Positions 50,052-60,028 of a stretch of DNA of 64,000 nucleotides are shown one piece after another. The translations under genes and the position numbers were made by a program. Within the stretch, counting starts at the first letter, position 1, and every line of letters begins with the position of its first letter. The notes under the pieces are model-generated. The model saw only the letters and a list, made by a program, of their open reading frames with translations. It did not search any database and was not told the origin of the DNA. This stretch comes from Fictibacillus fluitans (GTDB taxonomy: Bacteria > Bacillota > Bacilli > Bacillales > Fictibacillaceae): NCBI RefSeq assembly GCF_030418125.1, contig NZ_JAUHTR010000007.1, positions 62,001 through 126,000 of the forward strand. Direction: 5' to 3'.

Positions 50052-51660
50052 TTATTTATGATTCCTGTCATAACCTGATTGTTTAATTTTCAGCCATTCC
50101 TGTAATCCAAGCCGATCCAGTTCTTTCATATAATTATTCCAGTCCTTATCCACTTTTCCATTCTGTATCCACTCAGCCCGTTTTCTAATAACATAAGCGA
50201 AGAGATCCGTTTCTATAGTGGAAAGTGCATCAAGGTCATCCAGTGAGAAGAATACCTTTGGATAAATATTTTCTGCAGTCATATGCGGTACCATGACGTC
50301 CTTCATCAGATTCAGCCTCCATGCTGCATCATCCGGCTTAGTCGTAACCTTTCCATAGTACTCATCAAGAATGGCTAAAGGTCCGCCAATGCTTGTTTTT
50401 TGTCGTAATTCCACAGGAGCTGAACCATTTAAAGGCAAATGTTTTAACATCTTAGTGCTTTTATCGTATTCAAAAATATTTTGTAACTTTTTATCGCCGT
50501 AGGTCCCCCAATTATCCTGTACCGATTGAGTAGGATCATATAGTTTATCAATCCATTTAGCTGTTAGTTCAAGGTTCTTATTAGCACTCGTTATTACCAT
50601 TCTTCCACGGTCGAAGCCCATTCCATTTGTTCTTGTAACATTTACATGTCCATCAGGACCGGCAAGTGGCGGCATTAGGTCATATTTATTATTCATTCCT
50701 GTAATATTCGCCTTATCCCAGGTGAAATACAGTCCGTATCGGTTATCTTTTCCTTTTGCAAGATAAGTGTTCCAATCTTGTTCAAAAGCTTCAACATCAA
50801 TCAATTCTTCTTTATACAGTTCATGTAAAAATTTGATACCTTCTTTATAACCGGCATCTGATGAGGTAAAAGCAACTTTTCCATTATTTTGAACTACCGT
50901 ATGGTCCCAGTTCTCTCCAAGACCAAATGATCCAAAGAGGAAAGCCAAATCTTCTCCACCTGGTTTCCCTATAAACGCCAATGGAATTTCGTCTGCTTTA
51001 CCGTTTCCATTGGGATCCTTAGTTTTAAAGGCAATAAGAACCTTTTTTAATTCTTCTGTTGTTTTAGGCATCTTCAGACCCAATTTTTTTAACCATTCAA
51101 CGTTAATCCACGGAAAATCATCCACTGAATGGATGCTTTCTTTCCCAGAACCGAGTTCTTCAATCCATGGGAAGGAATAGATATGCCCATCAGGCGCAGT
51201 CATCATCGCTTTATATTCCGGTGCCTCTTTGAGAACTTTTCTAAGATTAGGCATATGTTTTTCAATTAGGTCCTCAACAGGAACTATTGCACCGTCTTTA
51301 GCAAGTTTCAATAAGTCATAGTCTCCATAAGCGGCATCAAGAATTGCATCCGGAAGATCCCCGCTCGACATAGCAAGATTTCGTTTTTCCACAAAAACAT
51401 CTGATGTGTAGTTTTTCCATTTGATGTTTACATTTGTTTCTTTTTCTAGGCGTTTGTAGATTAACTTTTCATTTGGGTCTTTTGGAGCCAATGGAGAGCT
51501 TTGTGTCATAAAGTTTAATGTTACTTTTTCTTTAACTGGGAAACTCATTTTTAAGCTTATAATCTTTTGAAGCAGCCTCACCACTGCTGCTCTTGCTGCA
51601 TCCAGAAACCAGTAATAATGCTGTCAAAGAGACAACTGCTATTTTTTTTGCCTTTTTCAT
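50052..51660 (-). pseudogene. Sugar-binding lipoprotein gene, broken by a frameshift
   Basis: A LipO/YtcQ-like extracellular solute-binding protein of about 540 residues in two frames. Frame one starts at ATG 51660 behind GGGAGG and encodes a lipoprotein signal (MKKAKKIAVVSL, LLLVSGC, Cys21), then stops after NEFPS. The second frame continues the protein from FPVKEKVTLNF to the end. One extra C in the CCC at 51538-51540 (GGG on the plus strand) explains the break. Without repair the secreted binding protein of this fructan-type importer is lost. It could also be a sequencing error. Confidence 0.85.
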
Positions 51661-51708
51661 AAAATGATCCTCCCAATATTAAAATGATGAAAATATGAAA
51701 GAAAACTA

Positions 51709-52590
51709 TTATTTTAGTGAACCCACCATGATTCCTTTCTCAAAATATTTCTGAAAGAAGGGGTACATCAGAATCAATGGAAGACTTGAAATGACAATGG
51801 AAGAGTATTTAATCATCTCTGACAGCTTTTTAAGTTCAGCCATCGCCAATTGGTCACTAATCATTCCAGGATCCGTTGAGTTTTGAATTAAAATCGATCT
51901 TAAAATCAGCTGCAGTGGATGAAGATTAGGGTCATCCAGATAAATCATGGCATCAAAATAGGAATTCCACTGTCCTACGAAGGCATACATGGCCAAAACG
52001 AAAATAATGGGCTTGGATAATGGCAGAACAATTTTAAAGAAAATTAGCAAATCTGAGGCTCCATCAACTTTCGCTGCTTCATGCAGTTCATAGGGTATTC
52101 CTTTGAAATAAGTTTTTGCCAGAATGATATTCCATACATTCAAGGCCCCAGGAAGAATAATGGCCCAAATGGTGTTTAACATTCCTAAATCTTTTACAAC
52201 CAGGTAAGTGGGAATCAGCCCACCGCTGAAAAACATCGTAATAATAAACAGGGTCATAAAGAAATTTTTCCCCACAAATCCGTTAATGGATAATGGGAAT
52301 GCGGCAAATAACGATACAACAACTGTAACGACCGAGAAGCCTACTGAATAAAGAATAGAGTTTAAAAAACCTCTTATCATTGCTTCATTTCCGAGGATCA
52401 GCTTATAGCCTTCAAGACTCCAATCCGAGAAGTTAAAAGAAATTCCTTTGTTTAATAGAATGGTTGGATCAATGAACGATGCCAGTACGATATAAACGAG
52501 TGGAACTATTACAACTAAAACGGCTAAACAAAGTAAAATACTATTAAATCCCAATATCATTCGATCCATGCGTGTATACTTTATTTTCAT
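51709..52590 (-). CDS. Carbohydrate ABC transporter permease (LplC/YtcP-like)
   Basis: A 293-residue inner-membrane permease with six helices. The EAA loop for ATPase contact reads HEAAKVDGASDLLIFFKIVLP (about 177-197). It pairs with the permease gene 18 bp upstream. It belongs to the oligosaccharide uptake family CUT1 of the LplC type. No ATPase gene is nearby; a shared MsmX-type ATPase elsewhere is likely, as in B. subtilis. The ATG at 52590 has TTAGGAG upstream. Confidence 0.92.
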   Translation of the reverse strand: MKIKYTRMDRMILGFNSILLCLAVLVVIVPLVYIVLASFIDPTILLNKGISFNFSDWSLEGYKLILGNEAMIRGFLNSILYSVGFSVVTVVVSLFAAFPLSINGFVGKNFFMTLFIITMFFSGGLIPTYLVVKDLGMLNTIWAIILPGALNVWNIILAKTYFKGIPYELHEAAKVDGASDLLIFFKIVLPLSKPIIFVLAMYAFVGQWNSYFDAMIYLDDPNLHPLQLILRSILIQNSTDPGMISDQLAMAELKKLSEMIKYSSIVISSLPLILMYPFFQKYFEKGIMVGSLK

Positions 52591-52608
52591 ATCGAAACTC
52601 CTAACTCG

Positions 52609-53586
52609 CTAATATAATCCTTCACCTTCATTTAATTTCTTGACAATAGAGTTAACCAGAACAAGCAAAATAACATTAATAACGGAATTAAAAAGGCCGA
52701 TTGCTGTAGAGTAAGCATAATTCCCAGATTGTAGTCCTACTTTGTAAACATATGTAGGAATAATTTCAGACGTTGGCAAATTCATGGACGTCTGCATAAG
52801 GTACGCTTTTTCAAAACCGATTGCCATAATACCACCTGCACTCAATATAAAGGTAACGGCCATCAAAGGTTTTATAGTCGGTAAATCGATATGAATAATT
52901 CTTTGTAAAATATTTGCGCCATCAAGTGTGGCTGCATTGTGCAATTCAGGGTCAACATTTGCCAAAGCCGCTACATAAATGATGGATGACCAACCTGCCG
53001 CTTGCCAAATTCCGGACAGAATATAGGTTGTACGAAAAAAATCAGGGTTAGAAAGAAACCTAATTGGCTCTCCTGTCAGCATCATTACTAGTTGGTTGAT
53101 AGGTCCCGTTGGGGATAAAAAGATAAACAGCATACCTACTATCACAACGACTGAAATGAAGTTTGGTGCATACAGGACAAGCTGGATATTTTTTTTAACA
53201 GCGGCCCTTCGAACTTGATTGATCATGAGGGCAAGAATTATGGGTATTGGAAAACCGAGTAACAAACCATATACACTGAGCTTTAGTGTATTGACAAAAA
53301 TCACACCAAAGTTTGGTGATGACAGAAACTTTGTGAAGTGGGCAAAACCAACCCACTCACTGCCCAGAATTCCCTTGATTGTGTTAAAATCCTTAAACGC
53401 AATGATTGCTCCATAAATTGGAACATATTTAAACACAATGGTTAAAAGAAGTGCTGGAGCAATTAATAAATATAGAAAGTAGTTTTTTCTTACATACTTC
53501 AATCTTCTCACCAGACTAGAATCCATTTTCTTTCCCGGCTTCATCTGAAAAGCAGCATCTTTGTTCGTTTTTACTAGACCTTGCAA
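52609..53586 (-). CDS. Carbohydrate ABC transporter permease (LplB/YtcP-partner)
   Basis: 325 residues, CUT1 permease with six helices; the EAA loop reads LHNAATLDGANILQRI in the C-terminal half. The N-terminal 30 residues are cytoplasmic and basic. TTG 53586 (nine bases after GGGGG) is preferred over ATG 53616, which has no ribosome binding site. It is the first gene of the importer operon and lies downstream of the cre-like site. Confidence 0.88.
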   Translation of the reverse strand: MQGLVKTNKDAAFQMKPGKKMDSSLVRRLKYVRKNYFLYLLIAPALLLTIVFKYVPIYGAIIAFKDFNTIKGILGSEWVGFAHFTKFLSSPNFGVIFVNTLKLSVYGLLLGFPIPIILALMINQVRRAAVKKNIQLVLYAPNFISVVVIVGMLFIFLSPTGPINQLVMMLTGEPIRFLSNPDFFRTTYILSGIWQAAGWSSIIYVAALANVDPELHNAATLDGANILQRIIHIDLPTIKPLMAVTFILSAGGIMAIGFEKAYLMQTSMNLPTSEIIPTYVYKVGLQSGNYAYSTAIGLFNSVINVILLVLVNSIVKKLNEGEGLY

Positions 53587-53708
53587 TCTTGTAAACCCCC
53601 TATCAAGTATTGGCATTGAATGTGACAGTACATCCAGACTTATATAGCGTGAGCACAGGCAGCGTTTTTTTCTTTAGCCCTACTCTATGTAAAACTATAA
53701 CAAGTATT

Positions 53709-53722
53709 TGTAAGCGCTTATT
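53709..53722. promoter_or_regulatory. cre-like site (CcpA) at the transporter promoter
   Basis: TGTAAGCGCTTATT fits the consensus TGWNANCGNTNWCA in 12 of 14 positions, with the central AAGCGCTT intact. On the minus strand the extended -10 TGTTATAGT lies 13-21 bases beyond it (53688-53696), so CcpA would sit over the -35 region and repress the operon when glucose is present. Confidence 0.68.
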
Positions 53723-53772
53723 TTAAAATCTTCGGATATAGATGTTTGAAAATTTCGGTATTTTATAGCCAA

Positions 53773-53818
53773 TAAAAAAACCCTCAACTGAGCATTTTAT
53801 ATGCTCAGTTGAGGGTTT
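53773..53818 (-). terminator. Strong terminator after the membrane-anchored binding protein gene
   Basis: AAACCCTCAACTGAGCAT pairs perfectly with its complement, followed by TTTTTTT on the minus strand. It separates the regulator operon from the importer operon. Confidence 0.95.
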
Positions 53819-53826
53819 CCTATGTA

Positions 53827-55152
53827 TTATGGTGTCTGCATTTCTCGAATGCCTGCATTGATTTTTTCGACCGCTTTTTCGGCAGAAGCATCTATATCTT
53901 TCCCTTCAAGGCCGACATCTTCAAACAGTGTACGAATCGTATGGCTGACTATAGAATATGCTGGTGTTACAGGGCGATTTCTGGAGTGATAAAGTGTCTG
54001 TTCCATCAAAATATTCAATGGATATTTATTGAGTTCAGGAATATTTTTAGCTACTGAAAATCTTGCAGGAAGATCACCTGTAATGGTGACATATTTTTTC
54101 ATACCTTCATACCCAGATACATACTTAATGAACATCCATGCTTCTTTGGGATAGGTTGAGGTTGAAGAAATCCCAAGGGCCCAGCCTCCATTTGGAGTAG
54201 CCTGATGGGTGCCCTTTGGCAATGGAGCCACCCCAAAATCTTTGTCTGCAGTAAAATTGGCATTTTGCGCGAATTCTTTTAATGTCCAGGAACCCAGTAC
54301 AGTCATACCCAGCTTCCCTTCTTCAAAAGCCCTGGGCGGAACTTCTATACTAGCTACTTTGTATTTAAAATAGATATCCTGATAGATCTTAAGCGCGCGC
54401 TTTGCTTCTTTGGAATCTAAATAACCATTCGCCGTACTGCTATCAGGACTTAGCACACTAGCACCAAATTGCCATAAAAAAGGTGTCTTAAAATATGCAG
54501 GTGCTTCTCCAATTCCAAAGCCTTGATCAGGATCGAGTCCTATAATTCCTTTATCTGGATTGTTTATTTGTTTAGCAATAGTAATAACTTCATCCCATGT
54601 CATAGGTTTATTGGGATTGCCAGAAGGAAAGGGAATACCTGCTTTTTTAAAAATCTGTTTGTTATAAAAGAGGGCTATGCTGGATTCTGCGACAGGTGCA
54701 AGATAGAGCTTCCCTTCATAACTCAATCCTTTTAATGTAGATTTAGGGATATCCTGAATATTTCCTTCCTTTTTCATAAGTGAATCGATTGGCATTAGCG
54801 AACCATTATTTGCGTAAAGAGCCAAAGTGGGGCTGTCTATGGCCATAATATCAGGAGACTTGCCATTTGCAAGTTCCGTCCTCAGCCTTATTTCATAATT
54901 ACTATAAGGAATGGTTTTCATATTAATTTTGATCTTGGGGTTTTTATCCTCAAAGGATGCAATGAGTTTTTCATAGGCATTATTTTCTGCTATATTCCCG
55001 TTATTTCTCCAAAATGTAAGTTGGACTTGTTCTGAAGGATCTGGCTTTTCTTTATTATTATGAAGACTGACAGGAGCTTTCTGCACCCAATATGCCCATA
55101 CAGCAATACTAATAATAAGCATTAACGACAAACTGATCGCCGTTTTTTTCAT
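53827..55152 (-). CDS. Membrane-anchored extracellular sugar-binding protein
   Basis: A 441-residue bacterial type 1 extracellular solute-binding protein. The N-terminal helix (about 5-24, LSLMLIISIAVWAYW) lacks a lipobox cysteine and a clear cleavage site, so it is probably membrane-anchored. The binding fold includes PDIMAIDSP, MTWDEVI and GGWALGIS. It directly follows the two-component genes (13 bp) and is cut off from the permeases by a terminator, which suggests a ligand-sensing role for the histidine kinase rather than, or besides, transport. The ATG at 55152 follows AGGAAGGA. Confidence 0.85.
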   Translation of the reverse strand: MKKTAISLSLMLIISIAVWAYWVQKAPVSLHNNKEKPDPSEQVQLTFWRNNGNIAENNAYEKLIASFEDKNPKIKINMKTIPYSNYEIRLRTELANGKSPDIMAIDSPTLALYANNGSLMPIDSLMKKEGNIQDIPKSTLKGLSYEGKLYLAPVAESSIALFYNKQIFKKAGIPFPSGNPNKPMTWDEVITIAKQINNPDKGIIGLDPDQGFGIGEAPAYFKTPFLWQFGASVLSPDSSTANGYLDSKEAKRALKIYQDIYFKYKVASIEVPPRAFEEGKLGMTVLGSWTLKEFAQNANFTADKDFGVAPLPKGTHQATPNGGWALGISSTSTYPKEAWMFIKYVSGYEGMKKYVTITGDLPARFSVAKNIPELNKYPLNILMEQTLYHSRNRPVTPAYSIVSHTIRTLFEDVGLEGKDIDASAEKAVEKINAGIREMQTP

Positions 55153-55165
55153 ATGCCATTCCTTC

Positions 55166-56746
55166 CTAACTTTGTTTATTTTGACATTGACGGTAATCAA
55201 CAGGTGTTTTTCCATAATACTTTTTAAATACTGTACTAAAATATCCAGAGTTGGTAAACCCAACAAGATTCGCAACATCAATGATTTTAAGATGCCGATC
55301 TTCCAGGAAATCAACAGCTTTTTCCATTCGGACTCTAACAAGATAGTCACTAAAGTTTTGCCCTATCTGGCTTTTAAAAGTTTCGGAAAGATGGGCTTTA
55401 TTAATATGAAAGATTTCTGATAAAAGAGAAAGAGATATTTCATTTGCATAATGCTGGTCCAGATATTGGCGAACGCCATCTATAATTAATTTCCCATTTG
55501 AAAATCGGGCAGTACGAACTTTTTTAATAATCTGTCCTGCCAAATCAACGAGATACTGAATTACCTTCTCATACGAATTAAGCTCCCAAATGCTTTGCTG
55601 GCAAGTCCACATTGCTTTTTGGATATCTTTTGTTTCGGTATCATACTTTCGTGCAATGGAACCCAAAAGAAATAAAATGCGGTTTGCAACGAAAGAAAAA
55701 GAAAGAATGGATTGGCTTTTATTCCTATTTAACAACTGTTCAATGTTTACTTTAAGCAAGGCAAAATCTGCATTCTCAATTGCATTTAACAATTTACGTT
55801 CCTCGTAGGAGGAAAATTCGAACACATCTTCCTTTATGTTTGAAACATCAATAATCTGTGATTGTTGGCCTAAATAACTCTGGCTCCATGCAAGCATGCT
55901 AGAAATATATCCGGATTTAAACTCCGATATTCCTTTTATGGGATTACCGATTCCTATGACAGTCTCCAGGCAGATCAGCTTCTTTATATTCTGCTGAATA
56001 TCTCTGACCAGATCTTCAGAACCGTTTTTGGATTTGATAAAGTGGACCATATTCGTGTAGCTTGGATCATAAAATGAAAGGCCTGCATGTTCTCTGGCGA
56101 GTTCCTTGCAGATCATCTGAAAAGGCATCCATAATTCTTTTAAGCGATGTGTATTACCCATACTTTCTCTTATTTCTACAGAAATAAATTGCACTTCCGT
56201 CTTTTCTTCCACAAGACCTTCAAGCTGAAGCTGAATCAGCCTCTCTTTTACCATCGGTAAGAGCAGCCTATCTTCTTTCACAAGATACAAAAGATACTGT
56301 TCCTGTACTTCTTGAAGCCGGGAAAGAGCAAGCTGGCGTACTTTAGCTGTTTCCGCTAATTTCTTCTTTTCCTCCTTCCCTTCTTTACGAATTTTCCGCA
56401 ATGCCTCTTCCAGTTCCTCCGGAGCAACTGGTTTTAAAAGGTAATCTCTTACCCCTTCCTTTAATGAACCTCTTACATATTCGAAATCGGAGTATCCTGA
56501 TAAGACAATCACTTTCACATGTGAGAAATGATCGTGGCAATGTTTAGCTAATTGCAGCCCATCCATTATAGGCATTCTCATATCAGTTAGGATTAAATCA
56601 ATCTCTTTTTCTCGCAGCCATTCAATAGCTTCTTGTCCATTGGAAGCATCTCCTATAATTTGAAAGCCCTCTTCTTCCCAGTTCACTTTCATTTTCAATC
56701 CATTGCGAACTTGTTTCTCATCATCCGTAATCAGTACCTTCAACAT
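55166..56746 (-). CDS. YesN-type response regulator (AraC family)
   Basis: A 526-residue regulator: an N-terminal receiver domain (about 1-120) with the phosphoacceptor D55 (LILTDMRMP) and acidic D8/D9, a middle linker of about 300 residues and a C-terminal AraC/XylS double helix-turn-helix (about 425-520; ISLSLLSEIFHINKAHLSE and GFTNSGYFSTVFKKYYGKTP). ATG 56746 has GAGGATG upstream. It overlaps the kinase gene by 26 bp. It should activate the sugar transport genes. Confidence 0.93.
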   Translation of the reverse strand: MLKVLITDDEKQVRNGLKMKVNWEEEGFQIIGDASNGQEAIEWLREKEIDLILTDMRMPIMDGLQLAKHCHDHFSHVKVIVLSGYSDFEYVRGSLKEGVRDYLLKPVAPEELEEALRKIRKEGKEEKKKLAETAKVRQLALSRLQEVQEQYLLYLVKEDRLLLPMVKERLIQLQLEGLVEEKTEVQFISVEIRESMGNTHRLKELWMPFQMICKELAREHAGLSFYDPSYTNMVHFIKSKNGSEDLVRDIQQNIKKLICLETVIGIGNPIKGISEFKSGYISSMLAWSQSYLGQQSQIIDVSNIKEDVFEFSSYEERKLLNAIENADFALLKVNIEQLLNRNKSQSILSFSFVANRILFLLGSIARKYDTETKDIQKAMWTCQQSIWELNSYEKVIQYLVDLAGQIIKKVRTARFSNGKLIIDGVRQYLDQHYANEISLSLLSEIFHINKAHLSETFKSQIGQNFSDYLVRVRMEKAVDFLEDRHLKIIDVANLVGFTNSGYFSTVFKKYYGKTPVDYRQCQNKQS

Positions 56747-58517
56747 GAAGATCATCCTCCTCAATGTTTATTGAGAATGTAATTCGTGTGCCTTTGCCTA
56801 TTTCTGATTCAATCTTATATGAAAAATTCTCTCCATAAAAAAGCCTTAAGCGACCCAGCACATTCCTAAGCCCAATACTGGTACCCTCACTCATTAATAC
56901 ATTATTAGTATCCTGCTCCAGGTCTTCTTTATATATCTTCGCAATGAATTCTTCAGACATCCCTGCCCCTTCATCTTCAATAACAATACATATCTGGTTT
57001 TCCAGCTTTTTTGTTTTAATCAGAAGGGTAGCAAATTTTTCCTCGCTAAAACTGTACTTTACTGCATTCTCGACTAGCGGCTGCAGAACAAATTTAATAA
57101 TTGGAAAATCAAATGTCTCTGGATCTTCTTCAATTTTGATTGTAATACTATCTTCATATCTTATTTTTAAAATATTGGTGTAATTACGTATATAGCCGAT
57201 TGCATCACTCATCTTAACTACATCAGTATTAGTATTTAATGAATATCTCATCATTCTTCCTAAATAAACGCTGACATTCATCACTTCTCTATTTTTACCC
57301 TGAGCAGCCAGTCCACTGAGAATCTCAAGTGTGTTATTTAGGAAATGCGGATTGATTTGCAGCAATAATGCTTTATATTCTGCGTCTTTCCTGCGGATAT
57401 TTGCTTCATATTCTGTTTCAATTCTATTTTTCAACTGATCTACAGTATGAGTAAATACGTTTACAAGATATCCGACTTCATTTTTTGGTGTTTTTACAGT
57501 TGGCATGAAACGTTTAGCACCAGAAAAATCACCACGTTCAATAAAGCCCATTCCCTTTGCTAATTTACCTATCGGCTTTACAATATTGGACGACAGCATA
57601 TAAGATGCAACAATAGTTAAAAGGAAAACAAAGGCACTGATGAGAAGCATATTACGCCTCAAATCGTAAGCATTAGAAAATAAGTCAGACTTTTTCACTT
57701 CACTAAGAAGAATCCAGTCCATAACGGGCAGCTTTTGATAAAAAACAAAATATGTATCAGTTTTATAGTTTGTCTGAAGCAGACCTTTAGCAAATTTACT
57801 TTTATTTATGGTTAAAAGGCTGTTGTGTAATACCTGCTTGGGTGTGTCCATCTTTCCTTTTAGTACATTTTCTCCTCTCTGATTTACCAAATTAGCATTT
57901 CCAACTCCCCCGACCGTGTTTTTTTTCAGAGCGGAGGCAAGCAAATCAGTAGGAAAATTTACTTTAATGAACCCATAAGAAATAAATGTATTCATGTCAA
58001 TCAGAGGCAGCACGTAGCTGTTAATATTACTTGAGGCTGGCTGCAATGGATCGGTATGGGATGTAATGAATGGCTTTCCTTCTTCGGTAAACTCTCTATA
58101 CCAGGAAGCTTTATACCAATTAGGGTTATTTCCCGAAGTACCTGTGCCATCATTTAAGGTAACCGATATGGACATATCATTCGAATTATTGGCTGTTAAT
58201 GAAGAGAGCAAAGATTTTTGCTGATTTCGTATTACTGCCCTTCTATCATTTGATATCCCTGAAGATTTATTGTCCACTTTCATCCATTGCTGAGTGGAAT
58301 CGTTTACAAGCACCTGTTTTCCCAAATCTTCAGCCTGCAAAGCAATGGAGTTAATATACAGCGAATATTGATCCATCATTCCCACCACTAAATCCTGCGT
58401 TTGATCTTCAATGGTAGAAGAAAACCACCTCGGAACCAATAATGAAAAAACGATGAACGGAATGGTAAGTACACAAGTAAAAATGAGAAATAAACGATTT
58501 CGCAGTGAGAAAAACAT
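56721..58517 (-). CDS. YesM-type sensor histidine kinase
   Basis: A 598-residue membrane sensor kinase. Two membrane helices (about 9-29 and 288-310) enclose a large extracellular sensor domain, followed by HAMP (about 308-362), a His_kinase domain of the LytS/YesM type with phosphoacceptor H391 (QINPHFLNN, 387-395) and an ATPase domain (PLVENAVKYSF, DEGAGM). It is the first gene of the kinase-regulator-binding protein operon and probably senses an oligosaccharide. The ATG at 58517 has AAAGGAGG upstream. Confidence 0.93.
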   Translation of the reverse strand: MFFSLRNRLFLIFTCVLTIPFIVFSLLVPRWFSSTIEDQTQDLVVGMMDQYSLYINSIALQAEDLGKQVLVNDSTQQWMKVDNKSSGISNDRRAVIRNQQKSLLSSLTANNSNDMSISVTLNDGTGTSGNNPNWYKASWYREFTEEGKPFITSHTDPLQPASSNINSYVLPLIDMNTFISYGFIKVNFPTDLLASALKKNTVGGVGNANLVNQRGENVLKGKMDTPKQVLHNSLLTINKSKFAKGLLQTNYKTDTYFVFYQKLPVMDWILLSEVKKSDLFSNAYDLRRNMLLISAFVFLLTIVASYMLSSNIVKPIGKLAKGMGFIERGDFSGAKRFMPTVKTPKNEVGYLVNVFTHTVDQLKNRIETEYEANIRRKDAEYKALLLQINPHFLNNTLEILSGLAAQGKNREVMNVSVYLGRMMRYSLNTNTDVVKMSDAIGYIRNYTNILKIRYEDSITIKIEEDPETFDFPIIKFVLQPLVENAVKYSFSEEKFATLLIKTKKLENQICIVIEDEGAGMSEEFIAKIYKEDLEQDTNNVLMSEGTSIGLRNVLGRLRLFYGENFSYKIESEIGKGTRITFSINIEEDDLHVEGTDYG

Positions 58518-58623
58518 GTCGCCTCCTTTAGGAAGAAAGAGAACTTTAACAAAACAGCCCTGAAAATTTGTAAGTTTAATTTATCATAATTTTAAAAACA
58601 TTAATATGTAAACTTCTAATACA

Positions 58624-58684
58624 GCAAAAAAGCCACCTGGGACTCTGCACGGTGTGTGCAAATTCCATTCAGGTGACCTTTTGT
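58624..58684 (-). terminator. Terminator of the sulfate/siroheme operon
   Basis: Outer arms AAAAGGTCACCTG and CAGGTGGCTTTTTT with an inner TTTGCAC / GTGCAGA stem; the 5' arm overlaps the sirC stop codon. Confidence 0.85.
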
Positions 58685-59280
58685 TCAAGTATGTGAATGA
58701 ATGATTGTTGTTTTTCAACAGAGTGAACGTACTGCTCGTCCAGCATTTCAAGAAGAAGCTTTTGTTTTTCATCAGGAGAAGCCTTCCACTTTTTCAGCTT
58801 TTCCCGGCAGTAGAACAAAAATTCTGTATAGGCTGCATAGTCTTCCGGATAAGCGTCCAATAAATCATTCCTTATTCGTTTGGCTAGAATGGGACTCGCA
58901 CCCCCGGTAGAAACAGCGATCAGCAGCCGGCCTCTTCTTGCTACCGCAGGAACGGTAAAGTTGCCAAGTGAAGGCTGGTCAACGACATTGATGAGGCGAT
59001 TTGGCCCGGCTTGCCGTGTGACCTGCTGGTTCGCTTCAGGATCATTCGTAGCCGCAAAAATGATAAAGGCGTGTTCGTAGTCCATCGGCTCGGCTTTTTT
59101 TTGCTTCCACATTAACCGATTGGCTGCATGAAGAGACCTGATCTCTTCAATGGCTTCCGGGCTGATGACCTGGACGAACGCACCGGCTTCAAGCAACCCT
59201 TGGATCTTCCGAAAAGCTACCGTTCCTCCGCCGACAACAACCGCCTGTTTTCCCTTCAGTTCCAGAACAATGGGATACAC
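58669..59280 (-). CDS. sirC: Precorrin-2 dehydrogenase (siroheme synthesis)
   Basis: A 203-residue NAD-dependent enzyme oxidising precorrin-2 to sirohydrochlorin, like B. subtilis YlnF. The nucleotide-binding VVVGGGTVAFRK is at about 14-25 and the STGGASPILAKRIR block is conserved. I choose GTG 59280, two bases after the sirB stop, because YlnF begins at the same point (MxPxxxxLxxK); no Shine-Dalgarno is present, so translation is probably coupled to sirB. An ATG at 59313 would overlap sirB. Confidence 0.88.
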   Translation of the reverse strand: MYPIVLELKGKQAVVVGGGTVAFRKIQGLLEAGAFVQVISPEAIEEIRSLHAANRLMWKQKKAEPMDYEHAFIIFAATNDPEANQQVTRQAGPNRLINVVDQPSLGNFTVPAVARRGRLLIAVSTGGASPILAKRIRNDLLDAYPEDYAAYTEFLFYCREKLKKWKASPDEKQKLLLEMLDEQYVHSVEKQQSFIHILEQKVT

Positions 59281-59281
59281 T

Positions 59282-60028
59282 TTACACAACCGTCTGCTGT
59301 CTCTGGGTTTCATCAATTCTCGTCAGAAGCACCTCTTGAAGAACCGGGTGATAGCCAAGCGCCTCACAAAGGATTAACTCCTGACCCGTTTCTCTCGCCT
59401 GCTCGGTGATCACCTTTTTCATACCGCTTAAAAGAATGCCGGGAAACAGAAGATAAGGCACAACGATTACTTGTTCATATCCCCATCCGGCCAGTCTCAG
59501 CACTTCCTCAAAGCTTGGCTGTGCCGCTGTCAGAAAACAGGTTTCAATTTGAGGGATGCTATAGTTGTTTTCAAGCTGGTCAGCAATGGACTTAAGATCC
59601 CTTTTCACATCAGGATCACTGCTCCCTCTGCCGACAAGCAGAATAAGTGACTTTTCCTTAAAAGAATCAGCAGCCTCTGTAATTCGTTCCCATAATAAAG
59701 AAGAAATCGATTCATGAACACCAAACGGTTTGCCATAGGAGAACTCGATATGAGGAAAACGTGACTGCTGGATCTCCAGCTCTCCCGGAATGTCTTCCTT
59801 CGCATGAGCCGCAGTCAACAATAGGACAGGAATGGCACATATGGACGTGGCACCTTGTTGTACGCAAGATTCGACACCTTTGGCAATGTCCGGCTCGGAC
59901 AGCTCTAAAAAACAAACTTCTTTAATAGGATAATCGATATGTCTCATACACTGCTCGGCAAATTCCCTTGCCTTTTCCGTACCAGCTTGTGTCCTGCTGC
60001 CATGGCAGATGAGGAGCAATGCTTTCAT
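59282..60028 (-). CDS. sirB: Sirohydrochlorin ferrochelatase
   Basis: A 248-residue SirB/CbiX-type chelatase that inserts iron into sirohydrochlorin to give siroheme for sulfite and nitrite reductases. The metal-binding H9 in ICHGSR and the later TAAHAKEDIP histidine fit the family; two CbiX repeats are visible (about 1-115 and 125-240, the second with LLVGRGSSDP). Its start abuts the stop of the methyltransferase gene. Corresponds to ylnE of B. subtilis. Confidence 0.92.
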   Translation of the reverse strand: MKALLLICHGSRTQAGTEKAREFAEQCMRHIDYPIKEVCFLELSEPDIAKGVESCVQQGATSICAIPVLLLTAAHAKEDIPGELEIQQSRFPHIEFSYGKPFGVHESISSLLWERITEAADSFKEKSLILLVGRGSSDPDVKRDLKSIADQLENNYSIPQIETCFLTAAQPSFEEVLRLAGWGYEQVIVVPYLLFPGILLSGMKKVITEQARETGQELILCEALGYHPVLQEVLLTRIDETQRQQTVV

